From contig CAMHNI010000028.1 in assembly GCA_946186505.1 (NCBI GenBank), forward strand, positions 1-46,879: a DNA stretch of 46,879 nt, given 5' to 3'. A program made the position numbers and the translations under genes. Under the pieces are notes generated by a model that was not told the origin of the DNA, searched no databases, and saw nothing but the letters and a program-made list of their open reading frames with translations. Source of the stretch: an uncultured Prevotellaceae bacterium. Lineage in GTDB: Bacteria; Bacteroidota; Bacteroidia; Bacteroidales; Bacteroidaceae. Shown here piece by piece: positions 24,941 to 32,862 of this stretch; positions within the stretch are counted from its first letter, which is position 1; each line of letters begins with the position of its first letter.

Positions 24941-26301
24941 TTTTTCTTCTTTAACTCCAGCTTAGGAATCTTCAGTGACTGGCCTTCCTGCAAGGCAGCA
25001 CCACTCTTCAGACCGTTGAACACCTCAATGTAGCACTCCATATCGGGGCCCAGCGTACGACGGGCAATGCGGGCGGTCGTTTCACCAGCCTTTACCTTCA
25101 CCTCGTAATCACTGCCGACAATACGGTAGGCACCAGTACGCACACGGGCGTCCATCTGGTCATACTTGTCTCCTGCCACTGTGGCTGTCGGCGCTGCCGG
25201 TTCAGGTTTCTTAGCTTCAGAGACGGTATTTTTAGTCTCAGGAACGGACTTCCGTACTTCTGAGACCGGCGACTCCACTTCCTTGACGGGTTTTGCAGGC
25301 TCCGTCTTGGCAGCAGGAACATCTACGCCGTTTCCTTCGTTCCGTTTCGTTGCTTTCTCTACCATAGTACTGTTATGTTCTACATCTTCGACGGCTTCAA
25401 AAGGATGGCTCTCGTAAGTTTCGACAACCAGGCCCTTTCCCTTGTTCAAACCGAGATAGTAGCCGCATATAAATGACAAGATACAAGCCAGAACGGCAAC
25501 AGCCACCCATAAGACAGTCAATGACTGTGGGCGAGATCTTCTCATTCTTGATGACTTTGATTTCATATTGTTGTTTTCTATTTCATTTGTTGTTTGTTCT
25601 TCAGTTGCAATGACTTCCTCCGTTTCAGGTTCTTCTGTTGGAGGTTCCTCTGTGTTTGGTTCCTCTATGTTTGGTTCATCTGTTGGCGGTTCATCTGTTG
25701 GCGGTTCCTTTAAGATTGGTTCCTCAGTTGGCGGTTCATCTACATCGTCAACACCAGCAGGCACATCTACAATAGTAGGTTCATCTACGACAGCAGGCTC
25801 ATCTACGACAGCAGATTCATCTACGACAGCAGATTCATCTACGACAGGCTCCTGTGTTGAAGGTGCTTCTTCTACCAGAATGTCCGGCGATGGCATGACC
25901 TGTTCGGTAACCTCCGTTTCCTCCTCCACTTCGTCAACTTCCGGTTCCATTCCAACAAGTGGACTATCATCAAACTCTACACCCTCGTTCAGCACCACTG
26001 TCTCGAACTGTGAAAAAGGCTTGTTCACCAGTTCCTTCATTGTCGCATCGGGCGTAAACGATATTTTCTCGTGCCCTTCAATCAGTACACGCTCGCCAGT
26101 ATTCACATTAACGCTTTCACGGGCCTCTATATCAATCACCTTGAAAGTTCCGAAGCCCTTGATCTTCACAAGCCGGTCAGTTTCCAAACCGTCTTTCACC
26201 ACCTCGAAAAGAGTAATGGCAAAAGTGTCGGCCTCTTTTTTCTTCAGTCCGAACTTGACAATGAGTACGGCAGCTATATCTTGTATTGACACTCGTTCCA
26301 T
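24925..26301 (-). CDS. HU domain-membrane helix-LysM fusion protein
   Basis: About 458 residues; the start is at ATG 26301, which overlaps the stop of the preceding HU gene (TGATG). Domains in order: an HU/IHF-type DNA-binding domain (about 1-95: VKIKGFGTFKVIDIEARESV, with VNTGERVLIEGHEKISFTPD). Then an acidic proline/glutamate repeat linker (about 100-235; 18-bp and 15-bp DNA repeats). Then one membrane helix (about 258-280: LTVLWVAVAVLACILSFICG), a second low-complexity linker, and a C-terminal LysM-like domain (about 400-450: VKAGETTARIARRTLGPDME). The layout places a DNA-binding domain in the cytoplasm and a peptidoglycan-binding domain outside the inner membrane. A link between nucleoid and cell wall is an inference. 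Confidence 0.85.
   Translation of the reverse strand: MERVSIQDIAAVLIVKFGLKKKEADTFAITLFEVVKDGLETDRLVKIKGFGTFKVIDIEARESVNVNTGERVLIEGHEKISFTPDATMKELVNKPFSQFETVVLNEGVEFDDSPLVGMEPEVDEVEEETEVTEQVMPSPDILVEEAPSTQEPVVDESAVVDESAVVDEPAVVDEPTIVDVPAGVDDVDEPPTEEPILKEPPTDEPPTDEPNIEEPNTEEPPTEEPETEEVIATEEQTTNEIENNNMKSKSSRMRRSRPQSLTVLWVAVAVLACILSFICGYYLGLNKGKGLVVETYESHPFEAVEDVEHNSTMVEKATKRNEGNGVDVPAAKTEPAKPVKEVESPVSEVRKSVPETKNTVSEAKKPEPAAPTATVAGDKYDQMDARVRTGAYRIVGSDYEVKVKAGETTARIARRTLGPDMECYIEVFNGLKSGAALQEGQSLKIPKLELKKKKRKEE
25763..25852 (-). repeat. 18-bp tandem repeats in the HU-LysM acidic linker
   Basis: Four units of 18 bp (plus-strand TCATCTACGACAGCAGAT and close variants) at 25781-25852, with a degenerate unit before them, encode VVDESA/VVDEPA repeats. 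A second group of 15-bp units at about 25640-25740 encodes PPTDE/PNTEE repeats. Copy number is likely to vary between strains and would change only the linker length. Confidence 0.85.
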
Positions 26302-26588
26302 CACTCACTACCTCCGTTTCTCCTCTTGTCCTTCCATGTCGGACTGATCTTGAATCCCAACGTCAGCTTTGGCGGCACCAGCATACGCTGTCCTGTAGCA
26401 GGATTAACCATGATACGCTCCAGCCGCTTCTTGACTTCAAAGCTTCCGAAGTTCAGCACCGTGACGGTGTTGCCCTCCTGAAGACTGTCGCCCATAGCAT
26501 CAATCAGCTGGTACATCATCTTCTGCGTATCCTGTGCCGTGTATCCCATGCGTCTGGCAAGTTCAGCTATGAATTGCTTATTGTTCAT
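26301..26588 (-). CDS. HU-family DNA-binding protein
   Basis: A 95-residue protein with the HU/IHF fold. It has N-terminal helices (KQFIAELARRMGYTAQDTQK), the beta-arm entry VTVLNFGSFEVKKRLER, the arm tip NPATGQRM and the C-terminal PPKLTLGFKIS strand. It binds DNA as a dimer, probably with the next HU-containing protein or itself. It sits between rimO and the HU-LysM gene, with an overlapping stop/start at the downstream side and 6 nt at the upstream side. Confidence 0.9.
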   Translation of the reverse strand: MNNKQFIAELARRMGYTAQDTQKMMYQLIDAMGDSLQEGNTVTVLNFGSFEVKKRLERIMVNPATGQRMLVPPKLTLGFKISPTWKDKRRNGGSE

Positions 26589-26594
26589 ATCTCG

Positions 26595-27884
26595 TTACTT
26601 TACAGTCGTTCCATACAAGTCAAATTCCTCAGCATCGGTGATGCGCACATCATAAAAACAGCCTGTCTCTAACTGTTCGCTGGCAGGTATCAGAACCTCT
26701 GGGTCAACTTCGGGGGAACAGTATTCTGTACGCCCCACATACCAGTCTCCCTCCTGACGGTCTATGACGGTTTTCAGCGTCTGGCCTATCTTGGCAGCTT
26801 CTATCTCTGCACTGATATTCTGCTGCACGCGCATCAGTTTGTCAAGCCGTGCCTGTTTCACATCCTCAGGCACATCATCCTTGTAGTGTTCGGCTGACCA
26901 AGTGCCATCTTCCTCGGAATAAGCGAAGGCACCCATACGCTCGAAACGAGCCCACTTGGTGAACTCGACAAGCTCACGAAAATCCTCGTCCGTCTCTCCA
27001 GGAAAACCTACCATGAGTGTTGTCCGCAAATGTATGCCTGGCACCTCACGCCGTATTCGTTTCACCAATTCGTAGGTTTCCTGCTTGGTGAAATGCCGTT
27101 TCATACGCTCAAGCATCGGGTCTGAGATGTGTTGCAGGGCAATATCCAGATAATTGCAGACATTCTTCCGACGACGCATCACCTCAAGCAGTTCCCAAGG
27201 AAAATGTGCCGGATAGGCATAGTGCAGTCTTATCCACTCAACGCCTTCGATGTCGGCCATGCGGTCTATCAGTTCGGCAATATGCTGGCGTCCGTCAATA
27301 TCTATGCCATAATAAGTCAGTTCCTGAGCTATGACCTGAAACTCCTTCGTTCCCTGACTCACTAACCAACGTACCTCGTTGAGTATCTCGTCCATCGGAC
27401 GACTTTGGTGATGACCCGTAATCAAAGGAATGGCACAGTAGGCACAATGACGGTCGCAGCCTTCGCTGATTTTCAGGTAGGCATAGTGACGGGGAGTGGT
27501 CAAGTGGCGGAAAGCCGCAGTGCTCTCAGTTTTTCCCGAGAGGTCCTCCAGCAACTGATGATAGTTGAACTTCCCATACCATCCATCCACCTCTGGAATA
27601 TTATCTTCAAGTTCAGCAAGATAACGCTCTGACAAACAGCCCATAACATATAGTCGTTCAATGCGACCTTCAGTCTTTGCATGGGCAAACTCCAGAATGG
27701 TATTGATACTTTCTTCCTTCGCGTCGGCAATGAAACCACAGGTATTGACAACCACGATTTCGCCATGAGGATCATCGCTGTCATGAGTACAATGGAAACC
27801 GTTTGCCTCCATCAGCCCCATCAGCCTCTCACTGTCAACGAGATTCTTTGAGCATCCGAGTGATATGAAATCTATCGTCTTCAA
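26595..27884 (-). CDS. rimO: Ribosomal protein uS12 methylthiotransferase RimO
   Basis: A 429-residue radical SAM enzyme that adds a methylthio group to a conserved aspartate of ribosomal protein uS12. The N-terminal UPF0004 domain has the cluster cysteines in ISLGCSKNLVDSE, VVNTCGFIADAKEES and YVMGCLSERY. The radical SAM motif is CDRHCAYCAIP. The C-terminal TRAM domain is at about residues 365-429. The start is TTG at 27884 (MKTIDFISLGCSKN). No ATG lies between it and the stop of the small upstream ORF, so the unusual start is needed. The gap to the preceding small gene is 3 nt. Confidence 0.95.
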   Translation of the reverse strand: MKTIDFISLGCSKNLVDSERLMGLMEANGFHCTHDSDDPHGEIVVVNTCGFIADAKEESINTILEFAHAKTEGRIERLYVMGCLSERYLAELEDNIPEVDGWYGKFNYHQLLEDLSGKTESTAAFRHLTTPRHYAYLKISEGCDRHCAYCAIPLITGHHQSRPMDEILNEVRWLVSQGTKEFQVIAQELTYYGIDIDGRQHIAELIDRMADIEGVEWIRLHYAYPAHFPWELLEVMRRRKNVCNYLDIALQHISDPMLERMKRHFTKQETYELVKRIRREVPGIHLRTTLMVGFPGETDEDFRELVEFTKWARFERMGAFAYSEEDGTWSAEHYKDDVPEDVKQARLDKLMRVQQNISAEIEAAKIGQTLKTVIDRQEGDWYVGRTEYCSPEVDPEVLIPASEQLETGCFYDVRITDAEEFDLYGTTVK

Positions 27885-27887
27885 ATT

Positions 27888-27971
27888 TTACAACAAGAAA
27901 AACAGGCATGCAGCAAAAGCACCACACGCTATACCTATGATTAAACCTTCAAGAAAAGTCTTTTTCTTCAT
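27888..27971 (-). CDS. 27-residue putative single-span membrane peptide
   Basis: The ATG at 27971 overlaps the ftsY stop (ATGA), and the TAA is 3 nt before the rimO TTG. The product is MKKKTFLEGLIIGIACGAFA followed by ACLFFLL: three lysines, then one hydrophobic helix with Gly/Ala small-residue faces. The overlap with ftsY and tight spacing to rimO suggest translational coupling. It might be needed to bring ribosomes to the weak TTG start of rimO, or might itself be a membrane peptide. It is too short for ordinary gene callers. I cannot name a family. Confidence 0.55.
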   Translation of the reverse strand: MKKKTFLEGLIIGIACGAFAACLFFLL

Positions 27972-28927
27972 TTCACTACATTAAATAATGAATCCACGAA
28001 CTCTCGCTTGTTGAACAGTTGAAGGTCTTCCATTCCCTCGCCCAAGCCAATGTACTTCACCGGCACCTTCAACTGGTCGCTGATGCCGATGACAACACCG
28101 CCCTTGGCCGTGCCGTCGAGTTTCGTGATGGCCAGACTGCTGATAGAGGTGACGGCAGCAAACTGCTTGGCTTGTTCAAAAGCATTCTGGCCCGTCGAGC
28201 CGTCCAACACCAACATCACCTCGTCAGGAGCTTCAGGCAGCACCTTCTTCATCACATCCTTGATTTTCTTCAGCTCATTCATCAGACCAACCTTGTTATG
28301 CAGGCGTCCGGCAGTGTCTATCAGCACCACGTCGGCACCGTTGGCCTTGGCACTCTGCAACGTGTCGAACGCCACAGAAGCAGGGTCACTGCCCATCTGC
28401 TGCTTCACCACCGTCACGCCTACGCGCTCGCCCCAGATGCACAGCTGCTCAACGGCAGCGGCACGAAACGTATCGGCAGCACCCAGATAGACCTTCTTGC
28501 CCGCATTCTTGAACTGCCAGGCCAGCTTGCCGATGGTCGTGGTCTTGCCTACGCCATTCACACCCACTACCAATATCACGTAGGGTTTGTGGTCGCCTGG
28601 CAGGTCCCAGTTTTCGTTATCCTCCGAATTGTTCTCGGCCAGCAACGAGGCTATCTCGTCGCGGAGGATGCCGTTCAGCTCGCTGGTACTCACGTATTTG
28701 TCGCGAGCCACACGCTCCTCAATACGCTGGATGATCTTCAGTGTCGTGTCAACGCCTACGTCAGAGGTGATGAGTACCTCCTCCAGGTTGTCGAGCACGT
28801 CGTCATCGACCTTCGACTTGCCGGCCACAGCACGTGCCAGTTTGTCAAACACCGACGTCTTGGTTTTCTCCAGCCCCTTGTCGAGTGTTTCCTTGTTCTT
28901 CTTACCAAAAAAACCAAAAATTCCCAT
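27968..28927 (-). CDS. ftsY: Signal recognition particle receptor FtsY
   Basis: About 319 residues from the ATG at 28927 (MGIFGFFGKKNKETLDKG). It is the GTPase that docks the signal recognition particle and its ribosome at the membrane. It has an SRP54_N helical bundle (about 15-95) and NG GTPase motifs: VGVNGVGKTTTIGKLA (G1), GAADTFRAAAVEQL, LIDTAGRLHNKVGLMNELKK (G3) and ITKLDGTAKGG (G4). The N-terminal acidic A domain is almost absent, as in many Bacteroidota. It is the first gene of the long minus-strand unit and has its own promoter at 28950-28981. Confidence 0.96.
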   Translation of the reverse strand: MGIFGFFGKKNKETLDKGLEKTKTSVFDKLARAVAGKSKVDDDVLDNLEEVLITSDVGVDTTLKIIQRIEERVARDKYVSTSELNGILRDEIASLLAENNSEDNENWDLPGDHKPYVILVVGVNGVGKTTTIGKLAWQFKNAGKKVYLGAADTFRAAAVEQLCIWGERVGVTVVKQQMGSDPASVAFDTLQSAKANGADVVLIDTAGRLHNKVGLMNELKKIKDVMKKVLPEAPDEVMLVLDGSTGQNAFEQAKQFAAVTSISSLAITKLDGTAKGGVVIGISDQLKVPVKYIGLGEGMEDLQLFNKREFVDSLFNVVK

Positions 28928-28949
28928 ATAGCTATATCTTAATGAACTG

Positions 28950-28981
28950 CAAAGGTACGGCAAAATTAGGAAACGACCAAA
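28950..28981 (-). promoter_or_regulatory. Promoter of the ftsY-rimO-Bat unit
   Basis: On the minus strand TTTG (28981-28978), a 20-nt spacer and TACCTTTG (28957-28950) fit the Bacteroidota promoter exactly. They lie about 23 nt before the ftsY start codon. Confidence 0.75.
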
Positions 28982-29081
28982 GCGCGAGCCCTCATTTTTC
29001 CCTAATTACATAAACTTTCACAGTTTTTCAATTTTTCTGCCACTCCGATTATCGCGAAATAAATTAAAAATGGTATTTCGC

Positions 29082-29112
29082 TTGGGTATTTTCATAAAAA
29101 TGTTTACCTTTG
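29082..29112 (+). promoter_or_regulatory. Promoter of the MscS-type channel gene
   Basis: TACCTTTG at 29105-29112, with TTG at 29082-29084 and a 20-nt spacer. The start codon of the channel gene follows at 29138. The gene is divergent from ftsY. Confidence 0.6.
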
Positions 29113-29137
29113 CCCCTCAAAAACAACTGAAAACTGC

Positions 29138-31468
29138 ATGAAAAGAGTTTATATCATCCTGTTGATGCTGATAACAGTACTGACCGACAGCCACGCCGTG
29201 CTGAAGGAGCGAGACCTTGACCAAACCCTTGAAATCCTGCGTACTGAACTGACCGAATACCACCGTGACTTGACCAGTATGACAACGGAACGAAAGCAGC
29301 AGAACGACCAGATATTCAGCCAGTTGATGGAGACCATGCGCATGAGCAACCAGAATGCCCTGATGCTTTATTCGCAAAAACAAAACTATGTGTTCGACAT
29401 GACCTATGCCTGCCACCAGGCAACAGCACTCTATCACGAATTCAGACGTTCACAGCTTCCCTTCCTGAGTTTCCTGGCCACAACAGACACCGACATAGCC
29501 AAATACGACAGTCTGGTGAACAGCCTGAAGACCATGCCGTTAAACATGCTCAGTGACCGGGCCAAAGTGAACCGTAATGTCTGCCTGACTCTGGCCACGA
29601 ACATCCGTAACACACTGACTGAGAACCGGGACCAGATAACCGATTACATCAAATATTACGAGGCGACGGAAAATCGTCTGAAATACCTGAACGACTATGC
29701 CAACGAGCGGTATAACGACATTCAGACCAGCATCTTCAGGAACGGCGGACGTAACTATTTTGCTATCCTGAGAAGCCTGCAGCACAACCTGCGGCAGACC
29801 AAGGAAACCATTGAAGACAAATACAAATCGACACAGAAAGGCTCGCAGTGGGACTCGAACGTCATTTTCGGACTGTTCGGCATCATCTTAATATATATTA
29901 TCATTGCCATTGCGCTGAACCTGCTCACCTTCCGCTTCCTGCTGCCCCGAAGACTGCACACGGTGGAGTTCCTGAAGAAGCGCACCTGCATCATCTACGC
30001 CACTACGACCATCACGTTCGCCATCATTATGGGCATACTGCGGGCCACACTTGAGCAAAACTTCTTCATCATGGCCAGCGACCTGCTCATTGAGTATGCC
30101 TGGCTGCTGGGTGTAATCCTGATTTCACTGCTGCTACGTGTCGGCGGCGACCAGATAAGAAGTGCCTTCCACATCTATGCCCCTCTGATCATCATAGGCT
30201 TTATCGTCATCACATTCCGCATCATATTGATTCCCAACGAACTGGTAAACCTCATATTCCCACCCGTACTGTTAGCCTGTTCCCTGTGGCAGTGGGGCGT
30301 CATCAGGCGACACAACAGCAACGTGCCACGCTCCGACATGTTTTACACCTACATCTCGCTGCTGGTGTTCCTGGTGTCGGTATGCCTGTCATGGATGGGT
30401 TACACGTTACTCTCGGTACAACTGCTCATCTGGTGGATTATGCAGCTGACGTGCATCCTCACCATCACCTGTGTCAGCCAGTATGTCCACCTGTACGGCA
30501 GCCGTCACGGCTTGGAGGATGCACCCATCACAAAAAGCTGGCTCTACAAGCTGCTCTATAACGTGGCATTGCCCGTTATGGGGGTTCTTTCGGTCATGAT
30601 CAGCATCTACTGGGCCGCTGAGGTGTTCAACCTGAGTGACTTATGCATGGCCTTGTTCCGCCGTCGCTTCATCGACACGGCAAACCTCAGCATCAGCATC
30701 ACCAAACTGTCAATGGTCATCAACCTGTGGTTCGTGTTCCGCTACATCAGCAACACCGTGCTTGATTTCCTGCGTCTGCACTACCAGCAGCAAGACCCGA
30801 CGACTGCACAGAGCCGCGAGGTCATGGGGCGAAACGTCATACAGGTATTCGTATGGGGAATATGGCTGCTCATCTCACTCAGCATACTCAACATCAGCGT
30901 CACGTGGCTGGTGGCCATTTCGGGTGGACTATCTACGGGTGTCGGTTTTGCCTCAAAGGACATCATCGAGAACATCTACTACGGTGCCTCGCTCATGGCT
31001 GGCCGCGTGAAGGTTGGCGACTGGATTGAGGTTGACGGTACAATGGGCAAGGTGACCAGCATCAGCTATACCTCCACTGTTGTGGAGTCTCTCTACGGTG
31101 AGATCATCACCTTCCAGAACTCGCAACTGTTCACCAAGAACTACAAAAACCTGACCAAGAATCACGGTTACGTGCTGGCTGTAGTGCCTTTCGGTGTGGC
31201 CTACGGCTCTAACCTGAAACAGGTATCCGAGGTGGTCGAGGAGGCCGTCAACAACCTGCGACATCAGTGGATGGATCCTGAAAAACGGGCAAAGGTCGTT
31301 GTCAGCCAGATGAACGACTCAAGCGTTGACTTCAAACTGTTTGTCTGGGCCGATGCCCCCAGGAAGTCGTATGTTGTCAGCGACGTGCTGAAGTGTATCT
31401 ACGACACACTGGCTCGCAACGGTATCGAGATTCCGTTCCCGCAGCGAGACATACACATTATAAAGTAG
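29138..31468 (+). CDS. Large MscS-family mechanosensitive channel
   Basis: A 776-residue membrane protein. The N-terminus is a signal-like helix and a mostly helical periplasmic domain (about 25-235). About ten membrane helices follow (about 240-620), then the MscS core: the pore helix region AISGGLSTGVGFASKDIIEN (about 600-625) and the beta domain VKVGDWIEVDGTMGKVTSIS with FQNSQLFTKNYKNLT. The C-terminal alpha/beta region is near 690-776. It opens under membrane tension to release solutes during osmotic downshock. It resembles the large MscK/YbdG-type members rather than the short MscS. It stands alone, convergent with queC. Confidence 0.92.
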   Translation: MKRVYIILLMLITVLTDSHAVLKERDLDQTLEILRTELTEYHRDLTSMTTERKQQNDQIFSQLMETMRMSNQNALMLYSQKQNYVFDMTYACHQATALYHEFRRSQLPFLSFLATTDTDIAKYDSLVNSLKTMPLNMLSDRAKVNRNVCLTLATNIRNTLTENRDQITDYIKYYEATENRLKYLNDYANERYNDIQTSIFRNGGRNYFAILRSLQHNLRQTKETIEDKYKSTQKGSQWDSNVIFGLFGIILIYIIIAIALNLLTFRFLLPRRLHTVEFLKKRTCIIYATTTITFAIIMGILRATLEQNFFIMASDLLIEYAWLLGVILISLLLRVGGDQIRSAFHIYAPLIIIGFIVITFRIILIPNELVNLIFPPVLLACSLWQWGVIRRHNSNVPRSDMFYTYISLLVFLVSVCLSWMGYTLLSVQLLIWWIMQLTCILTITCVSQYVHLYGSRHGLEDAPITKSWLYKLLYNVALPVMGVLSVMISIYWAAEVFNLSDLCMALFRRRFIDTANLSISITKLSMVINLWFVFRYISNTVLDFLRLHYQQQDPTTAQSREVMGRNVIQVFVWGIWLLISLSILNISVTWLVAISGGLSTGVGFASKDIIENIYYGASLMAGRVKVGDWIEVDGTMGKVTSISYTSTVVESLYGEIITFQNSQLFTKNYKNLTKNHGYVLAVVPFGVAYGSNLKQVSEVVEEAVNNLRHQWMDPEKRAKVVVSQMNDSSVDFKLFVWADAPRKSYVVSDVLKCIYDTLARNGIEIPFPQRDIHIIK

Positions 31469-31481
31469 CGAAAGTCAGGAG

Positions 31482-32135
31482 TTATTGACTATAGTGGGTA
31501 GGGTCATCAATCCCAGCCTCTGCCAATGCTTCACGACGCTCGACACACGTGCCGCAACGACCGCAGTGGTACTCGCCGCCTTTATAGCACGACCATGTCT
31601 CTGCATAGTCTATCCCCAGTTCACGCCCTCGGGCGGCTATCTGCCCCTTCGTCAGATTGGTAAAGGGACATAGCAGCGTTATGCCCGGATACGTGCCCGT
31701 GCGGGCGGCTTCACTCATGGCTGTCACGAACTCCGGACGGCAGTCAGGATAAATGGTGTGGTCACCACCGTGATTGGCCATCATCACATGCTTCAGGCCC
31801 CGGCTCTCTGCCAGTCCTATGGCCACTGAAAGCATGATGCCGTTGCGGAAAGGCACCACCGTCGAGCGCATATTCTCATCAGCATAATGTCCCTCGGGAA
31901 TGGCATCTGCCCCCTGAAGCAATGAGCTTTCAAAATACTGTCCCATGAAAGCCAGGGGGATGACAATATGCTCAATTCCAAGCCGCTGGCAATGCAGGCG
32001 TGCATAGGGAATCTCGCGGGCATTATGGTTTGCACCATAGTCAAATGTCACAGCCAGTGCTATGCGCTGCTGCTGGTCATAGAGCAGTGTCACGCTGTCC
32101 ATGCCACCGCTCAGTATCAAGACAGAATCCTTCAT
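31482..32135 (-). CDS. queC: 7-cyano-7-deazaguanine synthase QueC
   Basis: About 217 residues from the ATG at 32135 (MKDSVLILSGGMDSVTLLYD). Nine codons further upstream in the same frame are unlikely to be used. It makes preQ0 from 7-carboxy-7-deazaguanine, ATP and ammonia in queuosine synthesis. It has the PP-loop SGGMDS, the VPFRNGIMLSVAIGLAES segment, HGGDHTIYPDCRPEF, and the C-terminal zinc site with cysteines in WSCYKGGEYHCGRCGTCVER. It lies downstream of the cytidylate-kinase-like gene with a 16-nt gap. No other preQ0-pathway gene is beside it, and queA lies 16 kb away. Confidence 0.96.
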   Translation of the reverse strand: MKDSVLILSGGMDSVTLLYDQQQRIALAVTFDYGANHNAREIPYARLHCQRLGIEHIVIPLAFMGQYFESSLLQGADAIPEGHYADENMRSTVVPFRNGIMLSVAIGLAESRGLKHVMMANHGGDHTIYPDCRPEFVTAMSEAARTGTYPGITLLCPFTNLTKGQIAARGRELGIDYAETWSCYKGGEYHCGRCGTCVERREALAEAGIDDPTHYSQ

Positions 32136-32151
32136 CAATTGTCTGATTTCA

Positions 32152-32775
32152 CTACCCCTCAACAGCTTTCATCAGGAAGTCAACAGCACCGTTGACACCG
32201 AACTTTCGTACATCGAGCGAGATGTCATAGTTGCGGGCATCCGTCCAGTCGCTGCCCGTGAAGGTCTTGGTGTAGAGTTCGCGACTGTAGTCATTATCTA
32301 CTATCATGGCCGCTGCATCGTGTTCATTCAGGTCGTATTTCTCTGCAATGCGGCGCTTCCGACAGTCAAGCGGCGAATGAATGAAAATCTTCAGGGCGTT
32401 GGGATGGTTCCTGAAGATGTCAAAGCCACACCGCCCCACGATAACACAAGACTCTTCCTTGGCTATCTTGCGGATAGCCTCAGCCTGAGCCTTGAACAGT
32501 TCATGACTGGTCTGGTCGTGCTCAGCACCACTATACTCGGCACCTGCCATATACGTGCGGTAGAAATTGGTAAAGTCGTCACGCCACAGCGGATTCCTGG
32601 ACTCTATCTTTTCCACTGCATCTTCAACAGCAGCTATACGCTTGGCCACCTCGTTCAAAATCTGCTTGTCAAGCAGTTTCACACCCAGACGGCGAGCCAA
32701 CTCTGCACCAATCTCATGTCCACCAGTACCAAACTGGCGGCTGATGGTGATAACAAATTTCTCCTCCTTGTTCAT
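32152..32775 (-). CDS. Cytidylate kinase-like P-loop protein
   Basis: A 207-residue protein of the cytidylate kinase-like family (AAA_26 type). The P-loop is ISRQFGTGGHEIGAELARRL, where the usual GxGK is replaced by GTGGHE, as in this family. It also has CVIVGRCGFDIFRNHP and the lid region HSPLDCRKRRIAEKYDLNEH, with the arginine-rich stretch, and a C-terminal SLDVRKFGVNGAVDFL. It is a probable nucleotide kinase of unknown substrate, and it is not the housekeeping cmk. It is first gene of a two-gene operon with queC. Confidence 0.85.
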   Translation of the reverse strand: MNKEEKFVITISRQFGTGGHEIGAELARRLGVKLLDKQILNEVAKRIAAVEDAVEKIESRNPLWRDDFTNFYRTYMAGAEYSGAEHDQTSHELFKAQAEAIRKIAKEESCVIVGRCGFDIFRNHPNALKIFIHSPLDCRKRRIAEKYDLNEHDAAAMIVDNDYSRELYTKTFTGSDWTDARNYDISLDVRKFGVNGAVDFLMKAVEG

Positions 32776-32806
32776 AGCGTTATGCTTAAAAGTTATATCT
32801 ATGTTG

Positions 32807-32838
32807 CAAAGATAAGAAAAAAAAATGGAACCGCCAAA
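32807..32838 (-). promoter_or_regulatory. Promoter of the kinase-like/queC operon
   Basis: On the minus strand TTTG (32838-32835), a 20-nt spacer and TATCTTTG (32814-32807), about 30 nt before the start codon, fit the phylum consensus. Confidence 0.7.
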
Positions 32839-32862
32839 TTTTTTAGACGATTCCTTTCTTTT

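Noticed and set aside
25640..25852. Regular repeats in the HU-LysM gene considered as a CRISPR or regulatory array
   Set aside because: Units are 15 and 18 bp, multiples of three, in frame, and encode an acidic linker.
28019..28942. Plus-strand open frame opposite ftsY
   Set aside because: Antisense shadow of a conserved GTPase gene.
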